Shown here: positions 34,038-42,713 of the stretch, in pieces | Layout: each line of letters begins with the position of its first letter | Position numbering within the stretch: the first letter of the stretch is position 1 | Origin: Nonomuraea aridisoli | Lineage (GTDB): Bacteria > Actinomycetota > Actinomycetes > Streptosporangiales > Streptosporangiaceae | Assembly (NCBI RefSeq): GCF_003236395.1 | Contig: NZ_POUD01000050.1 | Coordinates: 1 to 42,713 of the forward strand | Reading direction: 5' to 3' | Length of the DNA stretch: 42,713 bases | Notes under the pieces: generated by a model | What the model saw: only the letters and a program-made list of their open reading frames with translations | Database searches by the model: none | What the model was told of the DNA's origin: nothing | Made by a program: the position numbers and the translations under genes

Positions 34038-35255
34038 ATGGCAGGCACTGACCGCGGCGACCTCACCAGGACGGCGATCCTCGCCCTCCTGGGCACCGTC
34101 GGCCCGCTCAGCCGCACCGAGATAGCGCGCCGGCTCGACCTCAGCCCCGCCACCGTCACGCAGCTCACCCGCGAGCTCATCGGTCACGGGATGCTGGAGC
34201 AGCTCGACCTCAAGCCGTCACGCGGCGGCCGGCCGGCCCAGCGGCTCGGGCTGGTGGGCGGCGCCGGGCGGGCGCTGGGCGTGAAGGTGACGGCCGACCG
34301 CCTGGTGATCGTCGACGTCAGGCTCGACGGCGAGGTCCTGGGATCGTGGGAACGCCCGTTCGCGCCGTCCGCACGCGACGCGCTCGACGACCTGGCTGAC
34401 GCGGTCGCCTCGGTGGTGCCGGACGCGGCGGCCGACCGGGCGCCGCTGCTGGGCGTCGGCGTCGGGGTGCCGGGCAGCGTCGAGGACCAGGCGGTGGGCA
34501 CGGTGAACGCGCCGACGCTCGGCTGGCAGGCCATGCCGGTCGGCGAACGGCTGCGCCGCCGCCTGGAGCTGCCGGTGCTGGTCGAGAACGACGTGAACGC
34601 GCTGGCGGTGGCCGAGCGGCTGTACGGGCGGGGCCGTACGCACCGGGACTTCCTCGTGGTGACGATCGGGCGCGGCGTCGGCGCGGCGATCGTCACCGAC
34701 GGGCGGGTGTACCGGGGGGCCAGGGGCGGAGCCGGCGAGTTCGGCCACCTGCCGGTGGATCCGGACGGCCCGGAGTGCGTCTGCGGCGCCCGGGGCTGCC
34801 TGGAGACGTTCGCCGGCTCGGCCGGCCTGCTGGCGGCCGCCGGCGCCGCAGGACTGCCGGTCGCCGACGCCTCCGACCCTCTCGGCGCGGTGTCGGCCCT
34901 CGGCCGTGCCGGGGCGGCCGGCGACCGGGCGGCCGCCGGCGTCTTCGCCGGGGCGGCGACCATCCTCGGCCGGGCCACGGCCGGGCTGGTCAACATCGTC
35001 GACCCCGAGGTCGTGGTCGTGCTCGGCGAGGGCACGGCCGACTGGCCGCTGTGGCACGACGGCTTCGAGTCGGGGCTGCGGTCGCAGCTGTATCCGGGCC
35101 GGCGCGACATCCCCGTCGAGGTCGAGGGCTGGGACGACACCAGCTGGGCCCAGGGCGCGGCGGCGCTGGTGCTCGCCACCCCGTTCGACGCCGTCGGCGC
35201 GGCCGGCGAGCAGGGCCGCCTGGTGCGCGCCCGGCTCATCGGAGGCCGGCCGTGA
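34038..35255 (+). CDS. ROK-family transcriptional repressor
   Basis: A 405-aa sugar-responsive repressor. A winged helix (LSRTEIARRLDLSPATVTQL) occupies residues ~8-70, and a ROK sugar-binding domain follows. The ROK signature reads GEFGHLPVDP and then CVCGARGCLETFAG, with the zinc-binding cysteines; VENDVNALA carries the catalytic-type Asp region. Such proteins bind glucose, xylose or oligosaccharides. The gene heads an operon: its stop overlaps the first permease start (GTGA). ATG at 34038 lacks a clear ribosome site. Confidence 0.92.
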   Translation: MAGTDRGDLTRTAILALLGTVGPLSRTEIARRLDLSPATVTQLTRELIGHGMLEQLDLKPSRGGRPAQRLGLVGGAGRALGVKVTADRLVIVDVRLDGEVLGSWERPFAPSARDALDDLADAVASVVPDAAADRAPLLGVGVGVPGSVEDQAVGTVNAPTLGWQAMPVGERLRRRLELPVLVENDVNALAVAERLYGRGRTHRDFLVVTIGRGVGAAIVTDGRVYRGARGGAGEFGHLPVDPDGPECVCGARGCLETFAGSAGLLAAAGAAGLPVADASDPLGAVSALGRAGAAGDRAAAGVFAGAATILGRATAGLVNIVDPEVVVVLGEGTADWPLWHDGFESGLRSQLYPGRRDIPVEVEGWDDTSWAQGAAALVLATPFDAVGAAGEQGRLVRARLIGGRP

Positions 35256-36130
35256 ACCGCCGGGGCTGGCGCTACGCCCTGACCGTGGCGGTGTTCCTGC
35301 TGCCGAGTCTCGTCCCGCTGACCCTGTACACGCTGATCCCGATGGCCGGCTCGCTCTGGACGAGCCTGCACGAGTGGGACCTGATCTCCGAGATGCGCTG
35401 GGTGGGCCTGGACAACTACGCCGAGCTGATCGGCGACCCCGGCACGCGGGCCGCCTTCCTGCACACCCTGTCCTTCATCGCCGGCTACCTGCCCCTCGTC
35501 TACGTGGGCGGCCTCGGCCTCGCCGTCCTGCTCAACCGGCCGATGCGGGGGCGGAGCCTGCTGCGCGGCGTCTACTTCCTGCCGGTGATCACGAGCTGGG
35601 TGGTCGTCGCGCTGATGTGGAAATGGCTGCTCAACCCGGCCGGCGGCATCGTCAACTGGGCGCTCGGCCTCATCGGGGTGAGCGGGCCCGGCTGGTGGAC
35701 CGACCCCGCCTGGGCGATGCCGTCGATCATCATCGCCACGGCCTGGAAGGACCTCGGCTTCGTGATGATCATCCTGCTGGCGGGCCTGCAGGCCATCCCG
35801 CGGGAGTACCAGGAGGCCGCCATGGTCGACGGCGCGACCGCCTGGCGCCGTTTCCGGCACATCACACTGCCGCTGCTGTCGCCCTCGACGTTCTTCGTGA
35901 TCGTGATCTCCCTGATCAACGGCTTCCAGGTCTTCGACCAGGTCCAGATCATGACCGGCGGCGGTCCCGGCGGCGCCACGCAGGTCGTGGTGTCGCAGAT
36001 CTACGACCTCACCTTCCGCTACGGCAGGGCGGGCGCGGCCTCGGCGCTGTCCTGGCTGCTCTTCGCCCTCGTCCTGCTGGTGACGATCGTGCAGATCCGG
36101 GGCCAGAGGAGGTGGGTGACCTATGGGTAA
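35252..36130 (+). CDS. carbohydrate ABC transporter permease (MalF-like)
   Basis: A 292-aa inner-membrane permease of the CUT1 sugar ABC family with six hydrophobic segments. The EAA loop that contacts the ATPase is EYQEAAMVDGATAWRRF followed by ITLPLLSPS. The GTG start at 35252 overlaps the ROK stop, and its own stop overlaps the next permease by 8 nt, so the operon is tightly coupled. It pairs with that permease to form the channel. Confidence 0.94.
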   Translation: MNRRGWRYALTVAVFLLPSLVPLTLYTLIPMAGSLWTSLHEWDLISEMRWVGLDNYAELIGDPGTRAAFLHTLSFIAGYLPLVYVGGLGLAVLLNRPMRGRSLLRGVYFLPVITSWVVVALMWKWLLNPAGGIVNWALGLIGVSGPGWWTDPAWAMPSIIIATAWKDLGFVMIILLAGLQAIPREYQEAAMVDGATAWRRFRHITLPLLSPSTFFVIVISLINGFQVFDQVQIMTGGGPGGATQVVVSQIYDLTFRYGRAGAASALSWLLFALVLLVTIVQIRGQRRWVTYG

Positions 36131-36929
36131 GGCCGTCAAGTACGCGGTGGTCGGCCTGGGCGCGCTGGTCATGCTGTTCCCGTTCGCCTGGGCGGTGATC
36201 ACGTCGATCACGCCCGGCGAGGCGGTGCTGGCCGTGCCGCCCGACTTCACGCCGGAAGGGGCGAGCCTGGCCGCGTACGCCAAGCTGCTGGAGACGCTGC
36301 CGTTCTGGCGGATCGTGCTCAACAGCCTCTGGATCGGCGTCGCGTCCACGGCGTTGCAGCTGGTCACGAGCGCGATGGCCGCCTACGCGTTCGCCCGGCT
36401 GCCGTTCCCCGGCAGGGGCGCGTTGTTCGCGGTCTACCTGGCGACGCTGATGATGCCGCTGCCGGTGCTGGTGGTGCCGCTGTTCATCGAGATGCGCATG
36501 CTCGGGCTGGTCGACACGTACTTCGCGCTCCTGGCGCCGACCATCGCCTCGGCGTTCGGGGTGTTCCTGCTGCGGCAGGCCGTCCAGCAGGTGCCGCGGG
36601 AGTTCGACGAGGCGGCCGTGCTCGACGGCGCCGGACATTTCAGGATTTTTGCGTACGTCGTGCTGCCACTCATCCGCCCCGCCCTGGCCACGTTCGCCAT
36701 CTTCGGGTTCATGGCCAGCTGGAACAGCTATCTCTGGCCGCTGATCATCATCAAGTCGCCCGAGTTCATGACGCTTCCGCTGGGCCTGGCCACGCTGCAC
36801 GGCCAGTTCACCACCGAGTGGGACGTCGTCATGGCCGGCTCCGTGGTCAGCGTCGTGCCGATTCTCGTCCTCTACGTCTTCGCCGAGAAACACGTCATCG
36901 CCAGCGTCGCGCAGAGCGGGCTGAAGTAA
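36123..36929 (+). CDS. carbohydrate ABC transporter permease (MalG-like)
   Basis: A 268-aa CUT1-family permease, partner of the preceding one. The EAA loop is EFDEAAVLDGAGHFRIF followed by VVLPLIRPAL. Six hydrophobic segments, with the N-terminal one reading KYAVVGLGALVMLFPFAWAV. ATG at 36123 has GGAGG about 10 nt upstream within the end of the first permease gene. The binding-protein gene follows after 11 bp. Confidence 0.94.
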   Translation: MGKAVKYAVVGLGALVMLFPFAWAVITSITPGEAVLAVPPDFTPEGASLAAYAKLLETLPFWRIVLNSLWIGVASTALQLVTSAMAAYAFARLPFPGRGALFAVYLATLMMPLPVLVVPLFIEMRMLGLVDTYFALLAPTIASAFGVFLLRQAVQQVPREFDEAAVLDGAGHFRIFAYVVLPLIRPALATFAIFGFMASWNSYLWPLIIIKSPEFMTLPLGLATLHGQFTTEWDVVMAGSVVSVVPILVLYVFAEKHVIASVAQSGLK

Positions 36930-36940
36930 AGGAATCACCC

Positions 36941-38203
36941 ATGACCAGACATCGCACCATCGCCACGGCCGCCGTCGCGGTAGCGCTGCTCGCCTCCGCC
37001 TGCTCCCAGGGCTCCGCCACCAGGTCCGCGACCGGCGAGGACGGCAAGGTCACGCTGCGGTACTTCACGTTCTCGGCGGCTCCCGACCACCTCAAGGACC
37101 TGGAGACGATCGAGAAGGCGTTCGAGAAGGAGAACCCGAAGGTGGACGTGGTCGTCGAGACCTCGCCCTTCGACGAGTACTTCACCAAGCTCCAGACCAG
37201 CATCGCGGGCGGCACCGCGCCGGACACGTTCGAGCTGAACTACGAGAACTTCGTCACCTACGCCGACTCCGGCACCCTGCTCGACCTGGGCGCGGCGGGC
37301 GCGGGCGACGACACCTCGGTGTACTCCCCCGCCTCGCTCGACGCCTTCAAGCACGGCGGCAAGCAGTACGCCCTGCCCGCGTCCTTCTCCACGGTCGTGC
37401 TCTTCTACAACAAGGACCTGTTCGACAAGGCGGGCGTGGCCCCGCCCACGGCCGACTGGACGTGGGCCGAGGAGCAGGAGGCCGCGCGGAAGCTGACCGA
37501 CAAGAAGAACGGCGTGTACGGCGACTTCCAGCCGGTCACGTTCTTCGAGTTCTACAAGACGCTCAAGCAGGCGGGCGGCGAGTTCCTGTCGGCCGACGGC
37601 AAGAAGGCGGCCTTCGACAGCCCGCAGGGCCTCAAGGCCGCCCGGTGGCTGGTCGACAAGGTGGGCACGACCATGCCGACGGAGGCGGAGATCGGCGGCA
37701 CCGCCGACTACGACACGAACCTCTTCAAGTCCGGCAAGCTCGCCATGTGGCACAACGGCATCTGGCAGTTCGCGGGCCTGAAGGACGTGCCGTTCGAGTG
37801 GGACGTGGTCGTCGAGCCCGGCGACGCGAGCAAGGCCAGCGCGGTCTTCTACAACGCGGTCGCGGCCTCCGCCACGACGAGGCACGGCAAGGAGGCGTAC
37901 GCGTGGGCCCGCTTCCTGTCCGCCTCCGACGTCGCCGCGACCACGCGCATCGCGTCGTCGTGGGAGCTGCCGCCGGTCTCCGACCAGCAGGTGCTCTCCG
38001 GCTACCTCAAGGACCCGAAGCCGGCCAACCGGCAGGCCGTGTTCGACTCGCTGGAGTCGATCGCGCTGCCGCCGGTCGTCAAGCGGCAGCAGGAGATGCA
38101 GGACGTCGTGACCGAGCAGCTCGGCGAGGCCGTCGCCGGACGCGTCGCCGTCGAGGAGGCGCTCAAGACCGCGGCGGCCGACGTCGACGCCCTGCTGAGC
38201 TAG
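36941..38203 (+). CDS. sugar ABC transporter substrate-binding lipoprotein
   Basis: A 420-aa extracellular solute-binding protein (family 1). A lipoprotein signal ends at the lipobox LLASAC (Cys ~21). Binding-protein features follow: TLRYFTFSAAPDHLKDLETI, IAGGTAPDTFELNY, LFYNKDLFDKAGV and a SGKLAMWHNGIW block. It presumably binds an alpha-linked oligosaccharide, judged from the glycosidases downstream. AAAGGA lies 8 nt before the ATG. Position after the permeases, not before them, is less usual for this family. Confidence 0.93.
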   Translation: MTRHRTIATAAVAVALLASACSQGSATRSATGEDGKVTLRYFTFSAAPDHLKDLETIEKAFEKENPKVDVVVETSPFDEYFTKLQTSIAGGTAPDTFELNYENFVTYADSGTLLDLGAAGAGDDTSVYSPASLDAFKHGGKQYALPASFSTVVLFYNKDLFDKAGVAPPTADWTWAEEQEAARKLTDKKNGVYGDFQPVTFFEFYKTLKQAGGEFLSADGKKAAFDSPQGLKAARWLVDKVGTTMPTEAEIGGTADYDTNLFKSGKLAMWHNGIWQFAGLKDVPFEWDVVVEPGDASKASAVFYNAVAASATTRHGKEAYAWARFLSASDVAATTRIASSWELPPVSDQQVLSGYLKDPKPANRQAVFDSLESIALPPVVKRQQEMQDVVTEQLGEAVAGRVAVEEALKTAAADVDALLS

Positions 38204-38242
38204 CCACCGTCGCCCTCTTTTCTAGGCATTTCAGGAGAATCG

Positions 38243-39328
38243 TTGTCCCTCGTCGCGCACAGCCTCGACGTGATCACCAGATTGCAGTCCCCCACCGGGG
38301 CCTATCCGGCCTCGCCCACCTTCTCCGCCTACCGCGGCTACTCGTGGCTGCGCGACGGGTCCTTCATCGCCGAGGGGGTGAGCAGGCACGGCGACGTGGC
38401 CGGGGCCGACGCCTTCCATGCCTGGTGCGCCCGCGTCGTCGGCGACCGGGCCGGGCAGGTGGACGCCCTCGTCGCGCGGGCCGCGCGCGGCGAGGCCGTC
38501 CCCGTCTCCGAGATGCTGCCGACCCGGTTCACGCTGGACGGCGTGGACGGCGACGACGACTGGTGGGACTTCCAGCTCGACGGCTACGGCACGTGGCTGT
38601 GGGCGCTGCGTGAGCACGTCGCCCGCCACGGCCGGATGGTGCCGGCGGTGGAGAAGGGGGTGCGGGCGACCGTACGGTATCTGGCGGCGTTCTGGCACCT
38701 GCCCTGCTACGACTGGTGGGAGGAGCACGTCGAGCACCGCCATGTGGCCACGCTCGGCGCGGTCCACGCGGGCCTGCGCGCGGCCGCCGGGCTCGGCGTG
38801 CTGAGCGCGGCAGAGGAGGCCGCGGCGGCGCAGGCCGTCGCGGGCATCGAGGCGCTGGTCGCCCGGGAGGGCGTCGCGGACGGCGGCCACCTGCGCAAGT
38901 GGCTCGGCAGCGACGCCGTGGACGGCAGCCTGCTGGCCTGCGTGGAGCCGTTCGGGCTCTACCCGGCCGGCCATCCGGTGGGCGAGGCCACGGTCGCCGA
39001 GGTGGAGCGGCGGCTGGCCATGGAAGGCGGCGTGTACCGCTTCCTCGCCGACACCTTCTACGGCGGCGGGCGCTGGCCGCTGCTGTCCGGGTTCCTCGGC
39101 TGGAACCACGCCAGGGCCGGGCGGACCGCCGAGGCCCGGCGCTGTCTGGAGTGGATGGCCGCGCAGGCCACCCCCGAGGGCGACCTGCCCGAGCAGGTGC
39201 CGGACCTGCTGCTGGCGCCGGAGCGGCGCCAGGAGTGGCTCGACCGCTGGGGCCCGGTGGCCACGCCGCTGCTGTGGTCCCACGGGATGTACCTGATCCT
39301 CGCCGACGAGCTGGGAGTGCGCACATGA
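38243..39328 (+). CDS. GH15-like glycoside hydrolase
   Basis: A 361-aa (alpha/alpha)6-barrel protein resembling glucoamylase-type GH15 enzymes. YRGYSWLRDGSFIAEG is the first conserved block, CYDWWEEHVEHRH holds the probable catalytic acid, and GDLPEQVPDLLL the probable catalytic base (LPEQ). It is shorter than bacterial GH15 enzymes because the N-terminal beta domain is missing. There is no signal peptide, so it acts in the cytoplasm on imported sugar. TTG at 38243 has AGGAG 7 nt upstream. Its stop overlaps the GH31 start (ATGA). Confidence 0.82.
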   Translation: MSLVAHSLDVITRLQSPTGAYPASPTFSAYRGYSWLRDGSFIAEGVSRHGDVAGADAFHAWCARVVGDRAGQVDALVARAARGEAVPVSEMLPTRFTLDGVDGDDDWWDFQLDGYGTWLWALREHVARHGRMVPAVEKGVRATVRYLAAFWHLPCYDWWEEHVEHRHVATLGAVHAGLRAAAGLGVLSAAEEAAAAQAVAGIEALVAREGVADGGHLRKWLGSDAVDGSLLACVEPFGLYPAGHPVGEATVAEVERRLAMEGGVYRFLADTFYGGGRWPLLSGFLGWNHARAGRTAEARRCLEWMAAQATPEGDLPEQVPDLLLAPERRQEWLDRWGPVATPLLWSHGMYLILADELGVRT

Positions 39329-41544
39329 TCCGCCATCGACCGCACGGGTCCGGGCACCCGTACGCCACCACCGAGGACCAGCGCGTACCCGCCAGGCCGC
39401 TGGACGGTGAGGAGGTGGAACTGCGGGTCCGCGCGTCGGCGGGCGTCGTGGCGGTCGTCGCCGAGTGGGCGGCCGACGGCGCGGCGCCCGTCGAGCTGCC
39501 CCTTACGCGGCGCGACACCGGATCGAAAGCAGCGCCAGGAACGGACCCCGACGGCGGGCATCTCGCCGCCGCCCAGGCCAGGGCCGCGCGCGCCGCCGCG
39601 GGCTCCTGGGCCGTGCGCACGCCCGTCCTGCGCGCCGGGCGCCGGTACGCCTACCGCTTCCGGGCCTCGCTGGCCGACGGCTCGGCGCGTACCAGCCGGT
39701 GGTTCGAGGTGTCGGCGGCGACCTGGTCGGACGGGGGCGGCACGCTCGACGTCAAGGGCGGCGACCGGGTGGTGCCCGGGAGCGTGCGGTGGCTGGCGGA
39801 CGCCGACGGGCCGCTGCGCGTGCGCTTCGACCTGGAGCTCGGGCCGGACGAGCACGTCGTGGGCTTCGGCGAGCGGTTCGACGCGGTCGACCAGCGCGGC
39901 AGGCGGCTCGACGCGGTCGTGTTCGAGCAGTACAAGGGCCAGGGACGGCACGGCAGGACGTACCTGCCGATGCCGTTCGCGCTCGTGGTGGGCGGGCCGT
40001 CGAGCTGGGGCTGGCACGTGGGGACCACCCGGCGCACCTGGTACGACGTCGCGGCGTCCGAGCCCGGGCGGGTACGCGTCGAGGCCGAGGTCGGCCGCGA
40101 CGGCGCCCTGGGCGTGCGCCTCTACGACGGCGACCGCCCGGCGGACGTGCTGCACGCCTTCCTGGAAGACGTCGGACGCCCCGAGGAACTGCCGTCGTGG
40201 GTGTTCCGCCTGTGGGCCAGCGGCAACGAGTGGAACACCCAGGAACGCGTGATGGCCGAGATGGACCGCCACCGCGCGCACGGCATCCCCGTGGGCGCGC
40301 TGGTCATCGAGGCCTGGAGCGACGAGTCGACGTTCACCGCCTTCCGGGGGGCCGCGTACGAACCCTCGCAGGAGCCGCACCGTCTGTCCGACTACGTCTT
40401 CCCCGCGGACGGTCCGTGGCCCGACCAAAAGGGCATGGTGGACGAGCTGCACCGCCGTGACATCAAGGTGCTGCTGTGGCAGATCCCGCTGCAGAAGATG
40501 CGTCCTCACCCTCGCCACCAGGCCGCCGTGGACGCCGGGCAGCTCGTCGAGCGCGGGTACGGCGTGCGCGAGGCCGACGGGCGGCCGTACCGCAACCGGG
40601 GCTGGTGGTTCCCGCTCGCGCTCATGCCCGACCTGTCGTCGCAGGAGGTGCGCGACTGGTGGACGGCCAAGCGCCGGTACCTGGTGGAGGAGGTCGGCGT
40701 GGACGGCTTCAAGACCGACGGCGGCGAGCACGCCTGGGGCCACGACCTGCGCTACGCCGACGGGCGCGACGGCGCCGAGGGCAACGGCCTGTTCCCCGTC
40801 CACTACGCCCGCGCGTTCGGCGACCTGCTCAGGTCGTGCGGCAAGGCGCCGGTGACGTTCAGCCGCGCGGGGTTCGCCGGCTCGCAGCCGCACGGCGCGT
40901 TCTGGGCGGGCGACGAGGACTCCACGTGGGAGGCGTTCCGGTCCTCGATCAGGGCCGGGATCACCGCCTCGGCCTGCGGGATCGTCTACTGGGGCTGGGA
41001 CCTGGCCGGCTTCTCCGGCGAGGTGCCGGACGCCGAGCTGTACCTGCGGGCGGCCGGGGCGGCGGCGTTCATGCCGATCATGCAGTACCACTCCGAGTTC
41101 AACCACCACCGCAGGCCCCTGCGGGACCGCACCCCGTGGAACGTCGCCGAGCGGACCGGCGACGAGCGGGTGATCCCGGTGTTCCGGCGGCTGGCCGAGC
41201 TGCGCGAGCGGCTGGTGCCGTACCTCGCCGAGCAGGCCCGCGCGGCCATCGACGGGGGCGCGCCGCTCATGCGGGGGTTGTTCTTCGACCACCCGCGCGA
41301 CCCGGGCGTCTGGCGGCGGCCCCTGCAGTACAAGCTCGGCGACGCGCTGCTGGTGGCTCCGGTGACAGAACCTGATGTTTCCGAAGTGACGGTTTACCTC
41401 CCGGACGGTGAGTGGATCGATGTTTGGACGGGACGCTCCCTGGACGGCGGCCGGGAGGTGAGCCTGCCCGCCGAGCTGGACCGTCCCACCGTGCTCTGCG
41501 CCGCCGCCCACTGGCACCGCCTGGCCTCGGTGTTCGCGGACTGA
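39325..41544 (+). CDS. GH31 family alpha-glycosidase
   Basis: A 739-aa GH31 enzyme hydrolysing alpha-glucosides or alpha-xylosides with retention. The nucleophile Asp is in GFKTDGGEHAW (here KTDGGE rather than the usual D-x-x-x-E of plant or yeast enzymes) and the acid/base Asp in WAGDEDSTW. The N-terminal ~200 residues form the beta-sandwich that completes the active site (GFGERFDAVDQRG). No signal peptide. The first ~150 residues include an Ala/Arg-rich insert (AAAQARAARAAAG). The ATG overlaps the GH15-like stop. Last gene of the operon. Confidence 0.92.
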   Translation: MIRHRPHGSGHPYATTEDQRVPARPLDGEEVELRVRASAGVVAVVAEWAADGAAPVELPLTRRDTGSKAAPGTDPDGGHLAAAQARAARAAAGSWAVRTPVLRAGRRYAYRFRASLADGSARTSRWFEVSAATWSDGGGTLDVKGGDRVVPGSVRWLADADGPLRVRFDLELGPDEHVVGFGERFDAVDQRGRRLDAVVFEQYKGQGRHGRTYLPMPFALVVGGPSSWGWHVGTTRRTWYDVAASEPGRVRVEAEVGRDGALGVRLYDGDRPADVLHAFLEDVGRPEELPSWVFRLWASGNEWNTQERVMAEMDRHRAHGIPVGALVIEAWSDESTFTAFRGAAYEPSQEPHRLSDYVFPADGPWPDQKGMVDELHRRDIKVLLWQIPLQKMRPHPRHQAAVDAGQLVERGYGVREADGRPYRNRGWWFPLALMPDLSSQEVRDWWTAKRRYLVEEVGVDGFKTDGGEHAWGHDLRYADGRDGAEGNGLFPVHYARAFGDLLRSCGKAPVTFSRAGFAGSQPHGAFWAGDEDSTWEAFRSSIRAGITASACGIVYWGWDLAGFSGEVPDAELYLRAAGAAAFMPIMQYHSEFNHHRRPLRDRTPWNVAERTGDERVIPVFRRLAELRERLVPYLAEQARAAIDGGAPLMRGLFFDHPRDPGVWRRPLQYKLGDALLVAPVTEPDVSEVTVYLPDGEWIDVWTGRSLDGGREVSLPAELDRPTVLCAAAHWHRLASVFAD

Positions 41545-41589
41545 GCGGACTTGCCGGTGGGGGCTGAGCCGCGGTGTTAGCCTCGAAAC

Positions 41590-42713
<1,124 letters not shown>

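Overview
The window is about 42.7 kb of high-GC actinobacterial chromosome. The 16S rRNA 5' end, a tandem clpP1-clpP2-clpX set, a Rv2466c-type mycothiol-linked oxidoreductase, a bL37-like micro-gene, XRE/DUF5753 and RsbW-like regulators, and strong GC3 bias all fit this. The 16S 5' sequence and gene content suggest Streptosporangiales, possibly near Nonomuraea; that placement is inference.

Left part (1-7.8 kb), all on the minus strand: the 5' end of an rrn operon running off the left edge with its leader and promoters, then valS, clpX, clpP2, clpP1 and tig. This is a housekeeping translation and protein quality-control block. A ClgR-type site lies upstream of clpP1.

7.8-13.5 kb is an accessory stretch between tig and a divergent tRNA-Pro/tRNA-Gly pair. 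It holds a divergent XRE/DUF5753 regulator and RsbW-like ATPase sharing a promoter full of ATGCAC half-sites, a DinB-like protein, a DoxX-like protein, and a ruined ABC-2 exporter. The exporter's ATPase is truncated, its permease is frameshifted, and the first ~35 permease codons are inverted in place. A DUF6461-like gene abuts the broken ATPase.

13.6-18.3 kb: tRNA-Gly, a small membrane protein, a uridine-kinase-like protein with no P-loop lysine, a TrpB2-type tryptophan synthase beta chain, a 25-codon bL37 gene (minus), and a DeoR regulator coupled to galT. 18.2-19.4 kb carries an 11-bp AT-rich repeat array and a clear ydaO-type c-di-AMP riboswitch upstream of a secreted coiled-coil/M15-like cell-wall protein.

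19.4-21.7 kb is less GC-rich, gene-poor and bounded by imperfect 22-bp direct repeats. It holds a leaderless 125-aa gene, flanked by 16-bp direct repeats and with a dyad over its promoter, and a multispanning membrane protein. 21.7-31.3 kb is ordinary chromosome: HIT hydrolase, MmcQ/YjbR protein, Rip1-type site-2 protease, atypical LuxR response regulator, SpoIIE-type phosphatase, Eis-like acetyltransferase, a 48-aa small protein overlapping rpiB tail to tail, deformylase, SDR, ALDH and the mycothiol-linked nitroreductase homologue.

31.3-42.7 kb: aminopeptidase N, then an inducible glucoside operon (ROK repressor with promoter and operator, two ABC permeases, lipoprotein binding protein, GH15-like and GH31 enzymes, no ATPase), and finally a membrane Ser/Thr kinase cut by the right edge. 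Many genes carry a (T/C)AnnnT box 6 nt before the start codon, so leaderless transcription looks common here.
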